Positions 1 through 8,018 of a stretch of DNA of 64,000 nucleotides are shown here, piece by piece. The stretch lies in contig QFBU01000003.1 in NCBI GenBank assembly GCA_003265975.1, positions 1 through 64,000 on the forward strand. Direction: 5' to 3'. Both the position numbers and the translations under genes were made by a program. Each line of letters starts with the position of its first letter. Position 1 is the first letter of the stretch. The stretch is from Candidatus Marinamargulisbacteria bacterium SCGC AAA071-K20 (GTDB lineage: Bacteria; Margulisbacteria; Marinamargulisbacteria; GCA-2716485; AAA071-K20). Under the pieces are notes generated by a model. That model did not search any database. It was not told the DNA's origin and saw nothing but the letters and a program-made list of their open reading frames with translations.

Positions 1-74
1 TTTAGAATGGGTAGCATGGATTGTGTGTCGTGTGGATTTAGACCAATATGGCGGTTCTCAAATGAGTGTGGCAT
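1..74 (-). CDS. gcvP: Glycine dehydrogenase (decarboxylating) P protein, N-terminal fragment
   Basis: Only the first 24 codons lie in the window; the gene runs off the left edge. The translation begins MPHSFENRHIGLNPHD and continues to SMLPIL. It matches the conserved start of glycine decarboxylase P proteins, where an N-R-H-I-G motif is followed by a short helix ending in M-L. The P protein decarboxylates glycine and passes the aminomethyl group to the lipoyl arm of GcvH, and gcvH lies at 7408-7788. An AAGGA ribosome binding site sits about 8 bases before the ATG. The gene follows the dihydroorotase-like gene by 35 bases and is probably co-transcribed with it. I cannot tell whether the full gene is the single-chain form or the split gcvPA form. 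Confidence 0.8.
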   Translation of the reverse strand, partial: MPHSFENRHIGLNPHDTQSMLPIL

Positions 75-109
75 GAAGATATTCCTTTCTTTTATCTATA
101 TTTAGGGAT

Positions 110-976
110 TTATTTTACAACTATTCCATTTACAAGTACATATTTTAAATAATTATCATGAGAATCGTTTAGGTCGATAACTAGAAAATTGGCGGAATTG
201 TTTAAACTAACCGACCACTTTTTAAGTCCAAAAGAGTTATATAATTTAGACGATGTAAGCATTGCAATTTCAATGGGGTCTAACTTGTCCTTAAATCTAG
301 ATAGTATGCTAGTAAGCCATATTTTTTCGGAGCCTTTTGGACAGGAAATGGTGTCAATAACGCCTTCCTTTATAGATCTTTCAATTTGGGTGCTTTCGGT
401 GACTTTGCTTAAGCATAAACTAGTAGTAAATTGCACACCTGCTTTTTTAGCAGCTTTGATTGCTGAAAATTCAGTTTCTAAGTTGTCTATGAGTAGATGT
501 GCTTTTACATTCTTTTCTAAGAGTTGTGATAAGAGAAGGTCTTTGTTTTGATTGTTAATAGTGGCAACCAAAGGAACATTGGCTAGTTTAGCAATGGCTG
601 AAGAGTCGTTTAAAGGTAAGTTTCTGGTCACTAAAATGCCGTAAGCTTGTGTTTTGCTTTCCTTGATTTTGTCTAAAGTGATTAAGGGGTAAGTGTTGTC
701 TATCGTTTCGTTTATATTTGCAAAACAAGCAAATAAACCTCGTTCTGGAGACAGTCTTAACATAGTGTCATCAAATTCTGATGGCATTGCAATCGGTTTT
801 GGAAAAACATAAGACCCTTTAATCTTTTCCTGAGTAAGTGTTTTTTCGTCTTCGTCAGGGACATATCCCAAACCAACAATCTTATTTTTGGCAATAAGCA
901 CATTTGTTGGGTTACTTGTTTTTGTAGCCGTATCTAAGAGTTTTCCATCTAAAAATATTCTTGAATTGTTAGTCAT
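110..976 (-). CDS. Degenerate dihydroorotase-like (amidohydrolase-fold) protein, probably non-catalytic
   Basis: This 288-residue protein keeps the outline of a dihydroorotase/amidohydrolase. It has an N-terminal beta composite strand set (VLIAKNKIVGLG), a TIM-barrel-like middle and a C-terminal stretch (SSKLYNSFGLKKWSVSLNNS) typical of the end of the barrel and return of the composite domain. Active dihydroorotases have a D-x-H-x-H metal motif after the first composite strands. Here that place reads PKPIAMPSEFDD with no histidines, and the chain is about 140 residues shorter than an active enzyme. It is therefore probably a structural or regulatory pseudoenzyme, like the inactive PyrC' that pairs with aspartate transcarbamoylase. 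That role is inferred only. The start overlaps the end of the NlpC/P60 gene by 8 bases, and gcvP follows. Confidence 0.6.
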   Translation of the reverse strand: MTNNSRIFLDGKLLDTATKTSNPTNVLIAKNKIVGLGYVPDEDEKTLTQEKIKGSYVFPKPIAMPSEFDDTMLRLSPERGLFACFANINETIDNTYPLITLDKIKESKTQAYGILVTRNLPLNDSSAIAKLANVPLVATINNQNKDLLLSQLLEKNVKAHLLIDNLETEFSAIKAAKKAGVQFTTSLCLSKVTESTQIERSIKEGVIDTISCPKGSEKIWLTSILSRFKDKLDPIEIAMLTSSKLYNSFGLKKWSVSLNNSANFLVIDLNDSHDNYLKYVLVNGIVVK

Positions 977-2327
977 AATTTACATATCCTGGTAGTAAGT
1001 ATGTCATACCTTGAATTTTGTTTAAAATAGATTGTTTGGGATTGGCTGTTGAAAGTGACTTCCCGGGGCCCAAAGTTGTAATAACAGACTTTCCAATAAT
1101 TTTTCTTTTTAACTTGTCTTTTGTTCGTATTCCCCAAATATTGTGGAAAATGATGGGGTCACCTTTGTTTTCTCCAATGTAGAGCATGATGTGACCAGGG
1201 TACCAAATGAGGGTGAGATAGGGGATAGCGCTATTTACAATTAATGTTTCTTTTGTGGTGTTGTCTATGTCTTTTAAATTTACAAAGGTACCTACACGTT
1301 TGGCTTGAGCACTTGAATGTCTAGGTAACCAAATTCCAAAAGGTGTAAACAGGTCCTTAATCATAGCTGAGCAATCTCTGTTTCCGTAAAGACCGCCCCA
1401 ACCATAGGGTTTTCCCGCTAACTCGTCTGCAATTTTGGTTAAGTTTTTATAACTTAGTGGTAGTGGTTGTGTGTGTGAGTCGTTTTTGTTTATTTTAATA
1501 TGCTTAAAGTAAGCATATCGCTTAGGACTTGAGACTGGAACAGCCACAACGTAGTGTCTTTTTTTTGTTTTAATTAGTTTGAAAATTGTTCCTATATTTG
1601 CAGAAAATAAATACTGATTTGAGTGATTATAAAGTTCTACTTCTTCGGTGGTAATGGCTACTGTTTTTTTGTAAGAAAAATATTCCCTTAAAAATTTAGG
1701 CCCAACATAAGCTATATCTCTAATATCTATCCATCCTTCAGCAAAAGGGGTTTTGGCATAAATCCACGTTTTTTTCTTGTTTACGTGAGTGATCATAATG
1801 GGCGTTCCAGCAGAGATGGCCGAATTTTGGGCTCTGTCAAAAGGAAACCCCCCGCCGTTATGTTTAAAATGTGGCAGAACAGGTTTGAATGTTGGGAGAA
1901 GACGAATATTTGTATTTTTAACGGTAATGGCTTTTTGGATAAAGTTGGGATAACTCTTAACCCTCATATCTTTTTCAAGTCCCTTTATCCAACTGTAGTT
2001 ATGTTTCTGTTTATTCTCACCGTAACCAGGTGATCGTTTAAATCGTGTAATGCTTGACTTCAAGGCTTTACTGTCGAGGAGTTGCTTTCGTTTTAAGCGC
2101 CAAGGTTGTGTAAACTCTTTTTGAAAGTTTTTGGTATAGGTTCTAAGTATGTTTGGGTCTACTAGACGTTTATTTTTAGGGTATTTAGAAAGATAAGAGG
2201 CATGACGTTGATTTAAAGTGTCTAAGTCGGAGACAGTTGAACTCATTGGCTTACAGCCATTTGCAATTAATAGGCTGCAAATGGAAAGGGTTAGAATGGT
2301 TTTAGTATGCTTTGTTATTTTTATCAT
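969..2327 (-). CDS. NlpC/P60-family cell-wall hydrolase lipoprotein with SH3-like domains
   Basis: This is a 452-residue protein. I chose the ATG at 2327 because it directly precedes a short basic stretch and a hydrophobic segment ending in LLIANGC, a lipobox whose Cys would be lipidated; a longer reading frame upstream would bury it. The middle (about residues 150-300) looks like the N-terminal stabilising domain and paired bacterial SH3 domains that precede NlpC/P60 modules. The C-terminal third has the papain-like signature: GNRDCSAMIKDLF with the catalytic Cys and a later GHIMLYIG with the catalytic His. Enzymes of this family cleave the stem peptide of peptidoglycan between D-Glu and diaminopimelate. 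It heads a minus-strand unit with the dihydroorotase-like gene and gcvP, and is transcribed divergently from 2380. Confidence 0.8.
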   Translation of the reverse strand: MIKITKHTKTILTLSICSLLIANGCKPMSSTVSDLDTLNQRHASYLSKYPKNKRLVDPNILRTYTKNFQKEFTQPWRLKRKQLLDSKALKSSITRFKRSPGYGENKQKHNYSWIKGLEKDMRVKSYPNFIQKAITVKNTNIRLLPTFKPVLPHFKHNGGGFPFDRAQNSAISAGTPIMITHVNKKKTWIYAKTPFAEGWIDIRDIAYVGPKFLREYFSYKKTVAITTEEVELYNHSNQYLFSANIGTIFKLIKTKKRHYVVAVPVSSPKRYAYFKHIKINKNDSHTQPLPLSYKNLTKIADELAGKPYGWGGLYGNRDCSAMIKDLFTPFGIWLPRHSSAQAKRVGTFVNLKDIDNTTKETLIVNSAIPYLTLIWYPGHIMLYIGENKGDPIIFHNIWGIRTKDKLKRKIIGKSVITTLGPGKSLSTANPKQSILNKIQGMTYLLPGYVNYD

Positions 2328-2379
2328 GATATATATATAATAGTTTATTGAAACACACTTAGTGTAGTAAAGGATATAT

Positions 2380-3477
2380 ATGTCAGTAAAGAGTTTATTT
2401 GTTGCTGCTACTCGCCAGAACGATGGAAAGACCATGGTTTCGTTGGGATTGTTCCATGCAATCATGAAACGTTTTCCAAAAGTGGGGTATATGAAACCAG
2501 TTGGACAGCAGTACAGAATTGTTGATGGAAAAAAGATTGATAAAGATGCTGTGTTATTTCAGCAAGTGTACGATTTAAAAGATAAGTTTTTGTCTATGAG
2601 TCCCATTGCTGTACCACGTGGTTTTACCGAAGCTTATATCGATGCTCCACGAAAAGAAGAATTAGAACAAAAGGTTTTAGCTGCGAAAGCAGAACTTATT
2701 GTAGACAAAGATTTTTTGTTAATTGAAGGAACTGGTCATTCTGGAGTAGGAACCGTTTTTGATTTGTCTAATGCCCGGACCGCTAAATTATTAGGTGCCA
2801 AAGTGGTGTTAGTTTCATTAGGGGGGATCGGACGAGCGATTGACGAAATAATGCTAAATAAGGCTGTGTTTGATAAAGAAGGCGTAGAATTAATGGGAGT
2901 GATTGTTAACAAAGTGAAGGAAGATAAATTTGAAAAGGTAGGACATTACGTTGAAGCGGGACTAGCTCGACTCAATATCCCAGTTTTGGGTAAAATTCCG
3001 TATATTCCAAGTTTACATAGACCCTCTGTAGATGCCGTTTTTGAAGAACTAGAAGGAGAAGTATTGTCGTCTAGAGGGAGTCTGTATAGGTCCATTGAGC
3101 GGTGTATTATTGGCGATATGGTTCCGCACGATATTTTAAATATTGTGACTCAAAATACCCTGTTAATTGTTCCTGCCAATAGAGAAGGCCTCATTATGAC
3201 AGCCCTTTGTGGGAATTTACTCAGATCAGACGTTACAAATGCTGTTTCTGGAATTGTGTTTACTGGAGGAAAAGTTCCTCATCAACAAGTGTTAGAAATT
3301 ATTAAAAAAGCAAATATTCCGGTAATGACTGTTTCTCAGGACTCATTTTCTGTCGCTAAAATTATCACAAAGCTTTTGGTTAAACTTAGACCAGAAGAAA
3401 CTGATAAAATTAAAAAAGTTCAATCGGTAGTTGAAGAATACGTAGATGTTGATAGAATTTGTGAGTTAATAAAGTAA
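2380..3477 (+). CDS. BioD-like P-loop protein with DRTGG domain (phosphotransacetylase N-terminal-like)
   Basis: A 365-residue protein. Residues 1-205 form a dethiobiotin-synthetase-type P-loop domain: the Walker A region reads AATRQNDGKTMVSLGL, followed by a KPVGQ motif and LLIEGTGHSGVG. Residues about 215-330 form a DRTGG domain. The same two-domain layout occurs at the N-terminus of long phosphotransacetylases and as stand-alone regulatory proteins. The phosphotransacetylase catalytic domain is absent, so a regulatory or nucleotide-sensing role is more likely than acetyl transfer. An AAAGGA ribosome binding site precedes the ATG. The polyprenyl synthase gene begins 20 bases downstream, so the two are probably co-transcribed. 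Confidence 0.8.
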   Translation: MSVKSLFVAATRQNDGKTMVSLGLFHAIMKRFPKVGYMKPVGQQYRIVDGKKIDKDAVLFQQVYDLKDKFLSMSPIAVPRGFTEAYIDAPRKEELEQKVLAAKAELIVDKDFLLIEGTGHSGVGTVFDLSNARTAKLLGAKVVLVSLGGIGRAIDEIMLNKAVFDKEGVELMGVIVNKVKEDKFEKVGHYVEAGLARLNIPVLGKIPYIPSLHRPSVDAVFEELEGEVLSSRGSLYRSIERCIIGDMVPHDILNIVTQNTLLIVPANREGLIMTALCGNLLRSDVTNAVSGIVFTGGKVPHQQVLEIIKKANIPVMTVSQDSFSVAKIITKLLVKLRPEETDKIKKVQSVVEEYVDVDRICELIK

Positions 3478-3497
3478 AAATTTAAAGAAGGTTTTTT

Positions 3498-4508
3498 GTG
3501 ATAACGTCCCAAACTATTCAAACTATACAAGATATTTATAGGCTGGTAGATGCCGACCTTAAGGCTGTTGACGGTCATATTTCGGATATCCTCTTAAATG
3601 CTCAAAATTCGGCAACAACTGAGATGTGCACACATTTATTAAAAGCAAATGGTAAGCGTATTCGACCGGTACTTACCTTATTAGTAGCCCGTGCGCTTTC
3701 AGACAAAAAGACTATTCAAAATAATTATCAAAAACTTATTCAAATTAGTTCAGCCATCGAACTTATCCATATGGCCTCTCTTGTTCATGACGACGTAATT
3801 GACAACTCTGAAGTGAGACGATCACAGCAAAGTGTTAATGTGGCTTTTGGAAACTCTAAGGCAGTGACTATGGGCGTTTATTTATACTCGATGTCTTTAG
3901 TTCAAATTGCTGAAGCTAAATCTATCGAGGCACTGTCTAGTTTAAGCGCTGCTGTAAAAGGCATGTGCGAAGGCGAATTGAGTCAGTTAGATACACGTCA
4001 GGAATTAAAATTTGATTTTGACCTCTATACCAAGATAATTTCTAATAAAACCGCAGACTTATTTCAAGCGGCTTGTTATTGTGGCGCCATTTTGATTAAC
4101 AAAGAGACCTTTATAGGTGACACAGTTAAGCAGTTTGGCCATCAACTTGGAATTTTGTTTCAATTAACTGACGACTACCTCGACTATTTTTCTGATGGAG
4201 CCTCATTAAAGAAAGAGGTAGGCCAAGACTACAAAGACAAACAGGTTACTTTGCCGGTGCTTCTTTACGCATCAAAATTGGATACTGTAGAAAAAGGCCT
4301 CCTAAAAAATCTTATTGAAGGTCAAACCCTTAGTTTTGAAGCCTTTTTAAAACGATTAGAAGATAATAACATCAAAGAAGAGTCGTTTGAGTATATTTCA
4401 AACTTGAAAGATGATTGTCTACTTCAACTAGAAAAAATGGACGAAAGTGACTATAAGCTGGCTTTAGCTGCGCTTGTTGAAATTGTTTTTCAACGAATAA
4501 ATCCATAA
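3498..4508 (+). CDS. Polyprenyl (all-trans) diphosphate synthase
   Basis: A 336-residue class I isoprenyl diphosphate synthase. The first aspartate-rich motif is in LVHDDVIDNSEVRR and the second in LTDDYLDYF, with KANGKRIRP upstream binding the diphosphate. Such enzymes condense isopentenyl diphosphate onto an allylic primer to make the chains used for quinone tails or undecaprenyl-type carriers. The residues visible do not let me assign chain length, so heptaprenyl or octaprenyl synthase are both possible. The gene uses a GTG start with an AAGAAGG ribosome binding site 6 bases upstream. It follows the DRTGG gene closely, and a decayed gene lies immediately downstream. Confidence 0.88.
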   Translation: MITSQTIQTIQDIYRLVDADLKAVDGHISDILLNAQNSATTEMCTHLLKANGKRIRPVLTLLVARALSDKKTIQNNYQKLIQISSAIELIHMASLVHDDVIDNSEVRRSQQSVNVAFGNSKAVTMGVYLYSMSLVQIAEAKSIEALSSLSAAVKGMCEGELSQLDTRQELKFDFDLYTKIISNKTADLFQAACYCGAILINKETFIGDTVKQFGHQLGILFQLTDDYLDYFSDGASLKKEVGQDYKDKQVTLPVLLYASKLDTVEKGLLKNLIEGQTLSFEAFLKRLEDNNIKEESFEYISNLKDDCLLQLEKMDESDYKLALAALVEIVFQRINP

Positions 4509-4570
4509 ATAACCTGCCTATTTGGTAGTGGACCGTTAAGCTCTAGATCAGCACGAGTTGAACAGTTTAG

Positions 4571-5208
4571 AGGGGACCAAAAACGCTTACTCCTTCTGAA
4601 ACCTCATTTACTGTCTCCCTTGAGAGTGCAACAGGTAGACCTGCGAGTGAAGCTGGTCATGAAAGAAAAGACTTACAAGTGTATTTACACGCCAACCTTC
4701 AGAGGTTTCAAAGTTACAGGCGCTTGGTTCAGATACAAGTAATATTGGTGGTGCTGACATGAGAATGGAGAAATTGGTTCTTACTAATGGCGAAGACTCG
4801 TCTGGACAAAGCTATGTTCCTCAAAAAGGTGATATCTTTATCTTTCCTTCGTCTACTACTAATCCGTTTGGGCATGTTGCTGTTGCAAGTGAAGCATGTG
4901 ATACAGGTGTAACGTTAAGCGAAATGGGTGGAAGTGGTCATGCTGATAATTCTTATAGTTTAAATCCTGATGATAGTAATTCTGCAGTAAGTGTAAATGT
5001 AACGGGGTATCGTCCAATACAAGCGCCTAAGCATGACGAAACTGCAGAAGCTTGGTTGACAGCAAACGGCGGAGCAAACTAAGAACGGTTTAGGGATGGA
5101 TTTGATAAATTGCCAGATATTGTTCAACATAGTTTTTCAACAGAAACTACGCCTGCCCAATTAGGTGATATTTTAGATCGATTAATTAACTTAAAAACCT
5201 TTACGTAA
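4571..5208 (+). pseudogene. Decayed gene with CHAP-like C-terminal segment
   Basis: No intact gene spans this interval, but protein-like reading frames follow each other. The first part reads in the frame of 4562, including TLTPSETSFTVSLES. From about 4663 the sense shifts to the frame of the ATG at 4759. That frame has YVPQKGDIFIF and GHVAVASE followed by VTLSEMGGSG, the order expected of a CHAP-type amidase/peptidase core around its histidine. The frame is then closed by a TAA at 5080-5082. It continues without further stops through GFDKLPDIVQHSFS to a TAA at 5206-5208. At least one frameshift and one nonsense change are needed to explain this. The longest intact piece is 4759-5082 (107 codons). 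A relative of similar design and decay lies at 10910-11732. Confidence 0.55.
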
Positions 5209-5238
5209 CTACCCTCACCCTGTAAAATCTACAATATT

Positions 5239-6411
5239 ATGAAAATACACGAATATCAAGCGAAAGAAATTCTCAAAAAGTATGGCATTCCAATCCAAGA
5301 CGGTATTGCTATAGACGACATTAACCAAGCAGAAGCTACTATTGATCAAGTAGCGACTGACTACAATACAAACCAATTTGTGATCAAAGCTCAAATCCAC
5401 GCAGGTGGCCGAGGAAAAGGTGGCGGAGTTAAATTTTCATCATCTAAAGAAAAGGCACTTGAAAACGCAAAAAATATTTTAGGAATGACTTTAATTACTC
5501 ACCAAACTACCGATGAAGGTCAGTTGGTTCGTAAAATTATGGTGGCAGAAGCATTAGACATTGAAAAGGAATTTTATGTAGCTCTTACACTTGACCGATC
5601 TACTGGTCAAAATGTGTTTATGATTTCCACTGAAGGTGGCGTAGATATTGAGGAAGTTGCTGAAAAAACTCCTGAAAAAATTAAACGTATCCACATTAAC
5701 CCAGGACAGGGTATTTTACCTTTCCAAGCAAGACAATGTGCGTATGCACTTGGACTTGAAGGCGACTTGTTTAAACAAGGTGTGAAACTATTTATGAAAC
5801 TTTATAAGTGTTTTGTAGACATTGATGCCGAAATTGTTGAAATTAATCCTTTAGTTATTACAGAGCAAGGACAACTGATTGCTCTTGATGCTAAGTTTAA
5901 TTTTGACGGAAACGCTTTATATAGACATAAAGACATCGTTGAGATGAGAGACGAAAATGAAGAAGATCCAACAGAGGTAGAAGCTGCTAAATTTAACTTA
6001 AACTATATTAAGTTAGACGGAAACGTTGGTTGTATGGTTAACGGTGCTGGTTTGGCGATGGGTACTATGGACATCATTAAACTTAAAGGTGGAGAGCCTG
6101 CTAACTTTTTAGACGTTGGCGGTGGAGCTAATGTTGAAACGGTTAAGAATGGGTTTAGAATTATTTTGTCAGACAAAAACGTAAAAGCAGTTCTTATCAA
6201 TATTTTTGGTGGAATTGTACGTTGCGACAGAGTAGCTAACGGAATTATACAAGCCGTAAGTGAATTAGACTTAAAAGTTCCAATTGTTGTAAGACTTGCA
6301 GGAACAAATGCTGATATTGCAAAAGAACTATTAGAGAAATCTGATGTGTCTCTTATTGCTGCAGAAACTCTAGAAGAAGCCGCTGAAAAAGTGGTAGCGG
6401 AGGTCAAATAA
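5239..6411 (+). CDS. sucC: Succinyl-CoA ligase (ADP-forming), beta subunit
   Basis: This 390-residue protein matches family length. It begins [16 protein letters not shown], the standard SucC start, has the ATP-grasp glycine-rich segment [10 protein letters not shown], and the nucleotide/CoA-interface stretch [15 protein letters not shown] ([18 protein letters not shown]). With SucD it interconverts succinyl-CoA and succinate with substrate-level ATP formation in the TCA cycle. It overlaps sucD by one base (TAATG), so the subunits are translationally coupled. A TAAAAT and a TACAAT lie shortly before the ATG, with no clear ribosome binding site. Confidence 0.97.
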   Translation: MKIHEYQAKEILKKYGIPIQDGIAIDDINQAEATIDQVATDYNTNQFVIKAQIHAGGRGKGGGVKFSSSKEKALENAKNILGMTLITHQTTDEGQLVRKIMVAEALDIEKEFYVALTLDRSTGQNVFMISTEGGVDIEEVAEKTPEKIKRIHINPGQGILPFQARQCAYALGLEGDLFKQGVKLFMKLYKCFVDIDAEIVEINPLVITEQGQLIALDAKFNFDGNALYRHKDIVEMRDENEEDPTEVEAAKFNLNYIKLDGNVGCMVNGAGLAMGTMDIIKLKGGEPANFLDVGGGANVETVKNGFRIILSDKNVKAVLINIFGGIVRCDRVANGIIQAVSELDLKVPIVVRLAGTNADIAKELLEKSDVSLIAAETLEEAAEKVVAEVK

Positions 6412-7298
6412 TGGCTATTTTAGTAAATAAAGACTCAAAGATTATTGTACAAGGAATTACTGGTTCAGAGGGGTCCTTTCACGCTGAGCAGTGTTTAGAC
6501 TATGGTGGAAACGTTGTAGGTGGCGTAACTCCAGGTAAAGGTGGTCAAACTGTTATAGACGGTAAGGTACCTGTATTTAATTCTTGTGAAGAAGCACGCG
6601 CTAAAGTGGGTGCTAATGTAAGTTTAATTTTTGTTCCACCTCCGTTTGCAGCTGACGCTATTATGGAGGCCGCTGATGCTGGAATTGAAGTAATTGTATG
6701 TATTACAGAAGGAATTCCTGTAAATGATATGGTTAATGTAGCGGAATATTTAAAAGGTAAGAGCTCAAGACTAATTGGGCCAAATTGCCCTGGTTTATTA
6801 ACTCCTGACGAAGCAAAAGTAGGGATTATGCCTGGTTTTATTGCTAAAAAAGGACGAGTTGGTGTTATTTCTAAGTCTGGAACTTTAACTTATGAGGCTG
6901 TTTCTCAGCTTTGTGGAGTTGGGCTTGGCCAGTCAACATGTGTTGGTATTGGTGGAGATCCCATTATTGGAACAAAGATGAAAGACTTACTTGAGATGTT
7001 TGAAAACGACCCTGATACAGATGCTATTGTTATGATTGGTGAAATTGGTGGGTCAATGGAAATTGAAGCCGCTCAATATGCTAAAGACAATGTTAAGAAA
7101 CCTATTGTTGGGTTCATTGCAGGTCAAACAGCACCTCCAGGACGACGAATGGGGCACGCTGGGGCGATTGTCTCGGGAGCTGATGAGTCAGCAGCTGCTA
7201 AAATGAAAGTGATGAGAGACTGTGGTTTACATGTTGTAGACTCTCCTTCAGAAATTGGTCTTACTATGAAGAAGGCGCTTGAAACAGTAAAAGTCTAG
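6411..7298 (+). CDS. sucD: Succinyl-CoA ligase, alpha subunit
   Basis: A 295-residue protein of normal length. The N-terminal CoA-binding Rossmann domain shows [14 protein letters not shown]. The C-terminal ligase domain has the [13 protein letters not shown] motif, whose His (about residue 249) is phosphorylated during catalysis. It forms the heterodimer or heterotetramer with SucC from the overlapping upstream gene. A strong hairpin lies 24 bases beyond the stop. Confidence 0.97.
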   Translation: MAILVNKDSKIIVQGITGSEGSFHAEQCLDYGGNVVGGVTPGKGGQTVIDGKVPVFNSCEEARAKVGANVSLIFVPPPFAADAIMEAADAGIEVIVCITEGIPVNDMVNVAEYLKGKSSRLIGPNCPGLLTPDEAKVGIMPGFIAKKGRVGVISKSGTLTYEAVSQLCGVGLGQSTCVGIGGDPIIGTKMKDLLEMFENDPDTDAIVMIGEIGGSMEIEAAQYAKDNVKKPIVGFIAGQTAPPGRRMGHAGAIVSGADESAAAKMKVMRDCGLHVVDSPSEIGLTMKKALETVKV

Positions 7299-7321
7299 CA
7301 TTTCAAAAAATTCAATTTTGG

Positions 7322-7357
7322 ATACTCTTTTCCTATAGAAATATAGGAGGAGAGTAT
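7322..7357. other. 16-bp stem-loop that encloses a strong ribosome binding site
   Basis: The left arm 7322-7337 pairs with the right arm 7342-7357 across all 16 positions (two as G-U on the plus-strand RNA), with a GAAA loop. It lies between convergent sucD and gcvH and could terminate either. On the minus strand it is followed by a short T run, so termination of gcvH is the simplest reading. The right arm also contains AGGAGGAG and the first bases of an ATG at 7356 that opens a 40-codon frame ending at 7478. The structure would hide that start site. Confidence 0.55.
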
Positions 7358-7407
7358 GAAAATTGGAAAGGTTTTGAATGTGGAGATGAATTCTCTTCAG
7401 AAAGTTC

Positions 7408-7788
7408 CTAAAGAGTTTCTAAATAAGTCTCATATTCCTCAGCGGTCATTAAGTCATCAACTTCACTTGTATCGCTAATATCAAGTTTAATTAACCATCC
7501 TGATTCATATGGACTGTCATTTACTTGGCTTGACTCATTTTCTATTTCTTCATTAATTTCATTTACAGTTCCTGAAAGAGGAGAGTATAAACTTGATACA
7601 GTTTTTACAGACTCTACAGATCCAAATTCGTCACCTTGCCCAAGCTCGGTTCCGATAGTTGGCATTTCAACAAAAACAATTTCTCCCAGTTCGTCACTTG
7701 CATGTGCTGTAATTCCGATGGCAACTTCGCTTCCATCTACTCTAACCCATTCGTGACCTTCTGTGTAACGTAACTCTTTAGGTATCAT
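7408..7788 (-). CDS. gcvH: Glycine cleavage system H protein
   Basis: A 126-residue lipoyl carrier protein. I use the ATG at 7788 rather than an upstream TTG, because a GGAGG ribosome binding site lies 5 bases before the ATG and overlaps the longer version. The sequence has the family pattern RYTEGHEWV, ELGEIVFVEMP and VESVKTVSSLYSPLSG, with the lipoylated Lys at residue 62. It shuttles the aminomethyl group between the P and T proteins. The P-protein gene begins at 74 on the same strand, about 7 kb away, with unrelated genes between. gcvT is not in the window. Confidence 0.96.
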   Translation of the reverse strand: MIPKELRYTEGHEWVRVDGSEVAIGITAHASDELGEIVFVEMPTIGTELGQGDEFGSVESVKTVSSLYSPLSGTVNEINEEIENESSQVNDSPYESGWLIKLDISDTSEVDDLMTAEEYETYLETL

Positions 7789-8006
7789 TTTTGCCTCCAA
7801 AATTTTGATATTTCAAGATTATTTCATATAAGTGGGTGAAAATACAAGTTCTATTTTTTTTGTATTTGATTGTTTAAAAATGTATATTTGTTTTGTTTTT
7901 TTGTTTCTTAGTACGGTTATAGGTCTTTGGATTGTATTAGCCGCAAAAAATACGTCTTGGATCTTTATTTTTTTTCAAACTAGTGGTCTCACTCTACTAA
8001 GATTGA

Positions 8007-8012
8007 TATAAT
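8007..8012 (+). promoter_or_regulatory. -10 hexamer placed for a leaderless polA transcript
   Basis: A perfect TATAAT ends 6 bases before the polA ATG. With normal spacing the transcript would start at or next to the A of the ATG, and no ribosome binding site is present. I see no convincing -35 element. The same arrangement recurs at several other genes in the window. Confidence 0.5.
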
Positions 8013-8018
8013 GCGTTC

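Noticed and set aside
1..2327. Glycine riboswitch for the gcvP unit
   Set aside because: The genes overlap or lie within 35 bases of each other and the unit's promoter is within 53 bases of a divergent gene, leaving no room for an aptamer.
2328..2465. 46-residue N-terminal extension of the NlpC/P60 lipoprotein
   Set aside because: It would overlap the divergent DRTGG gene and place residues before the lipoprotein signal.
7880..8011. A 43-codon hydrophobic frame just before polA
   Set aside because: It has no ribosome binding site, contains the polA -10 element at its end and is rich in Phe and Leu codons as expected by chance in T-rich DNA.
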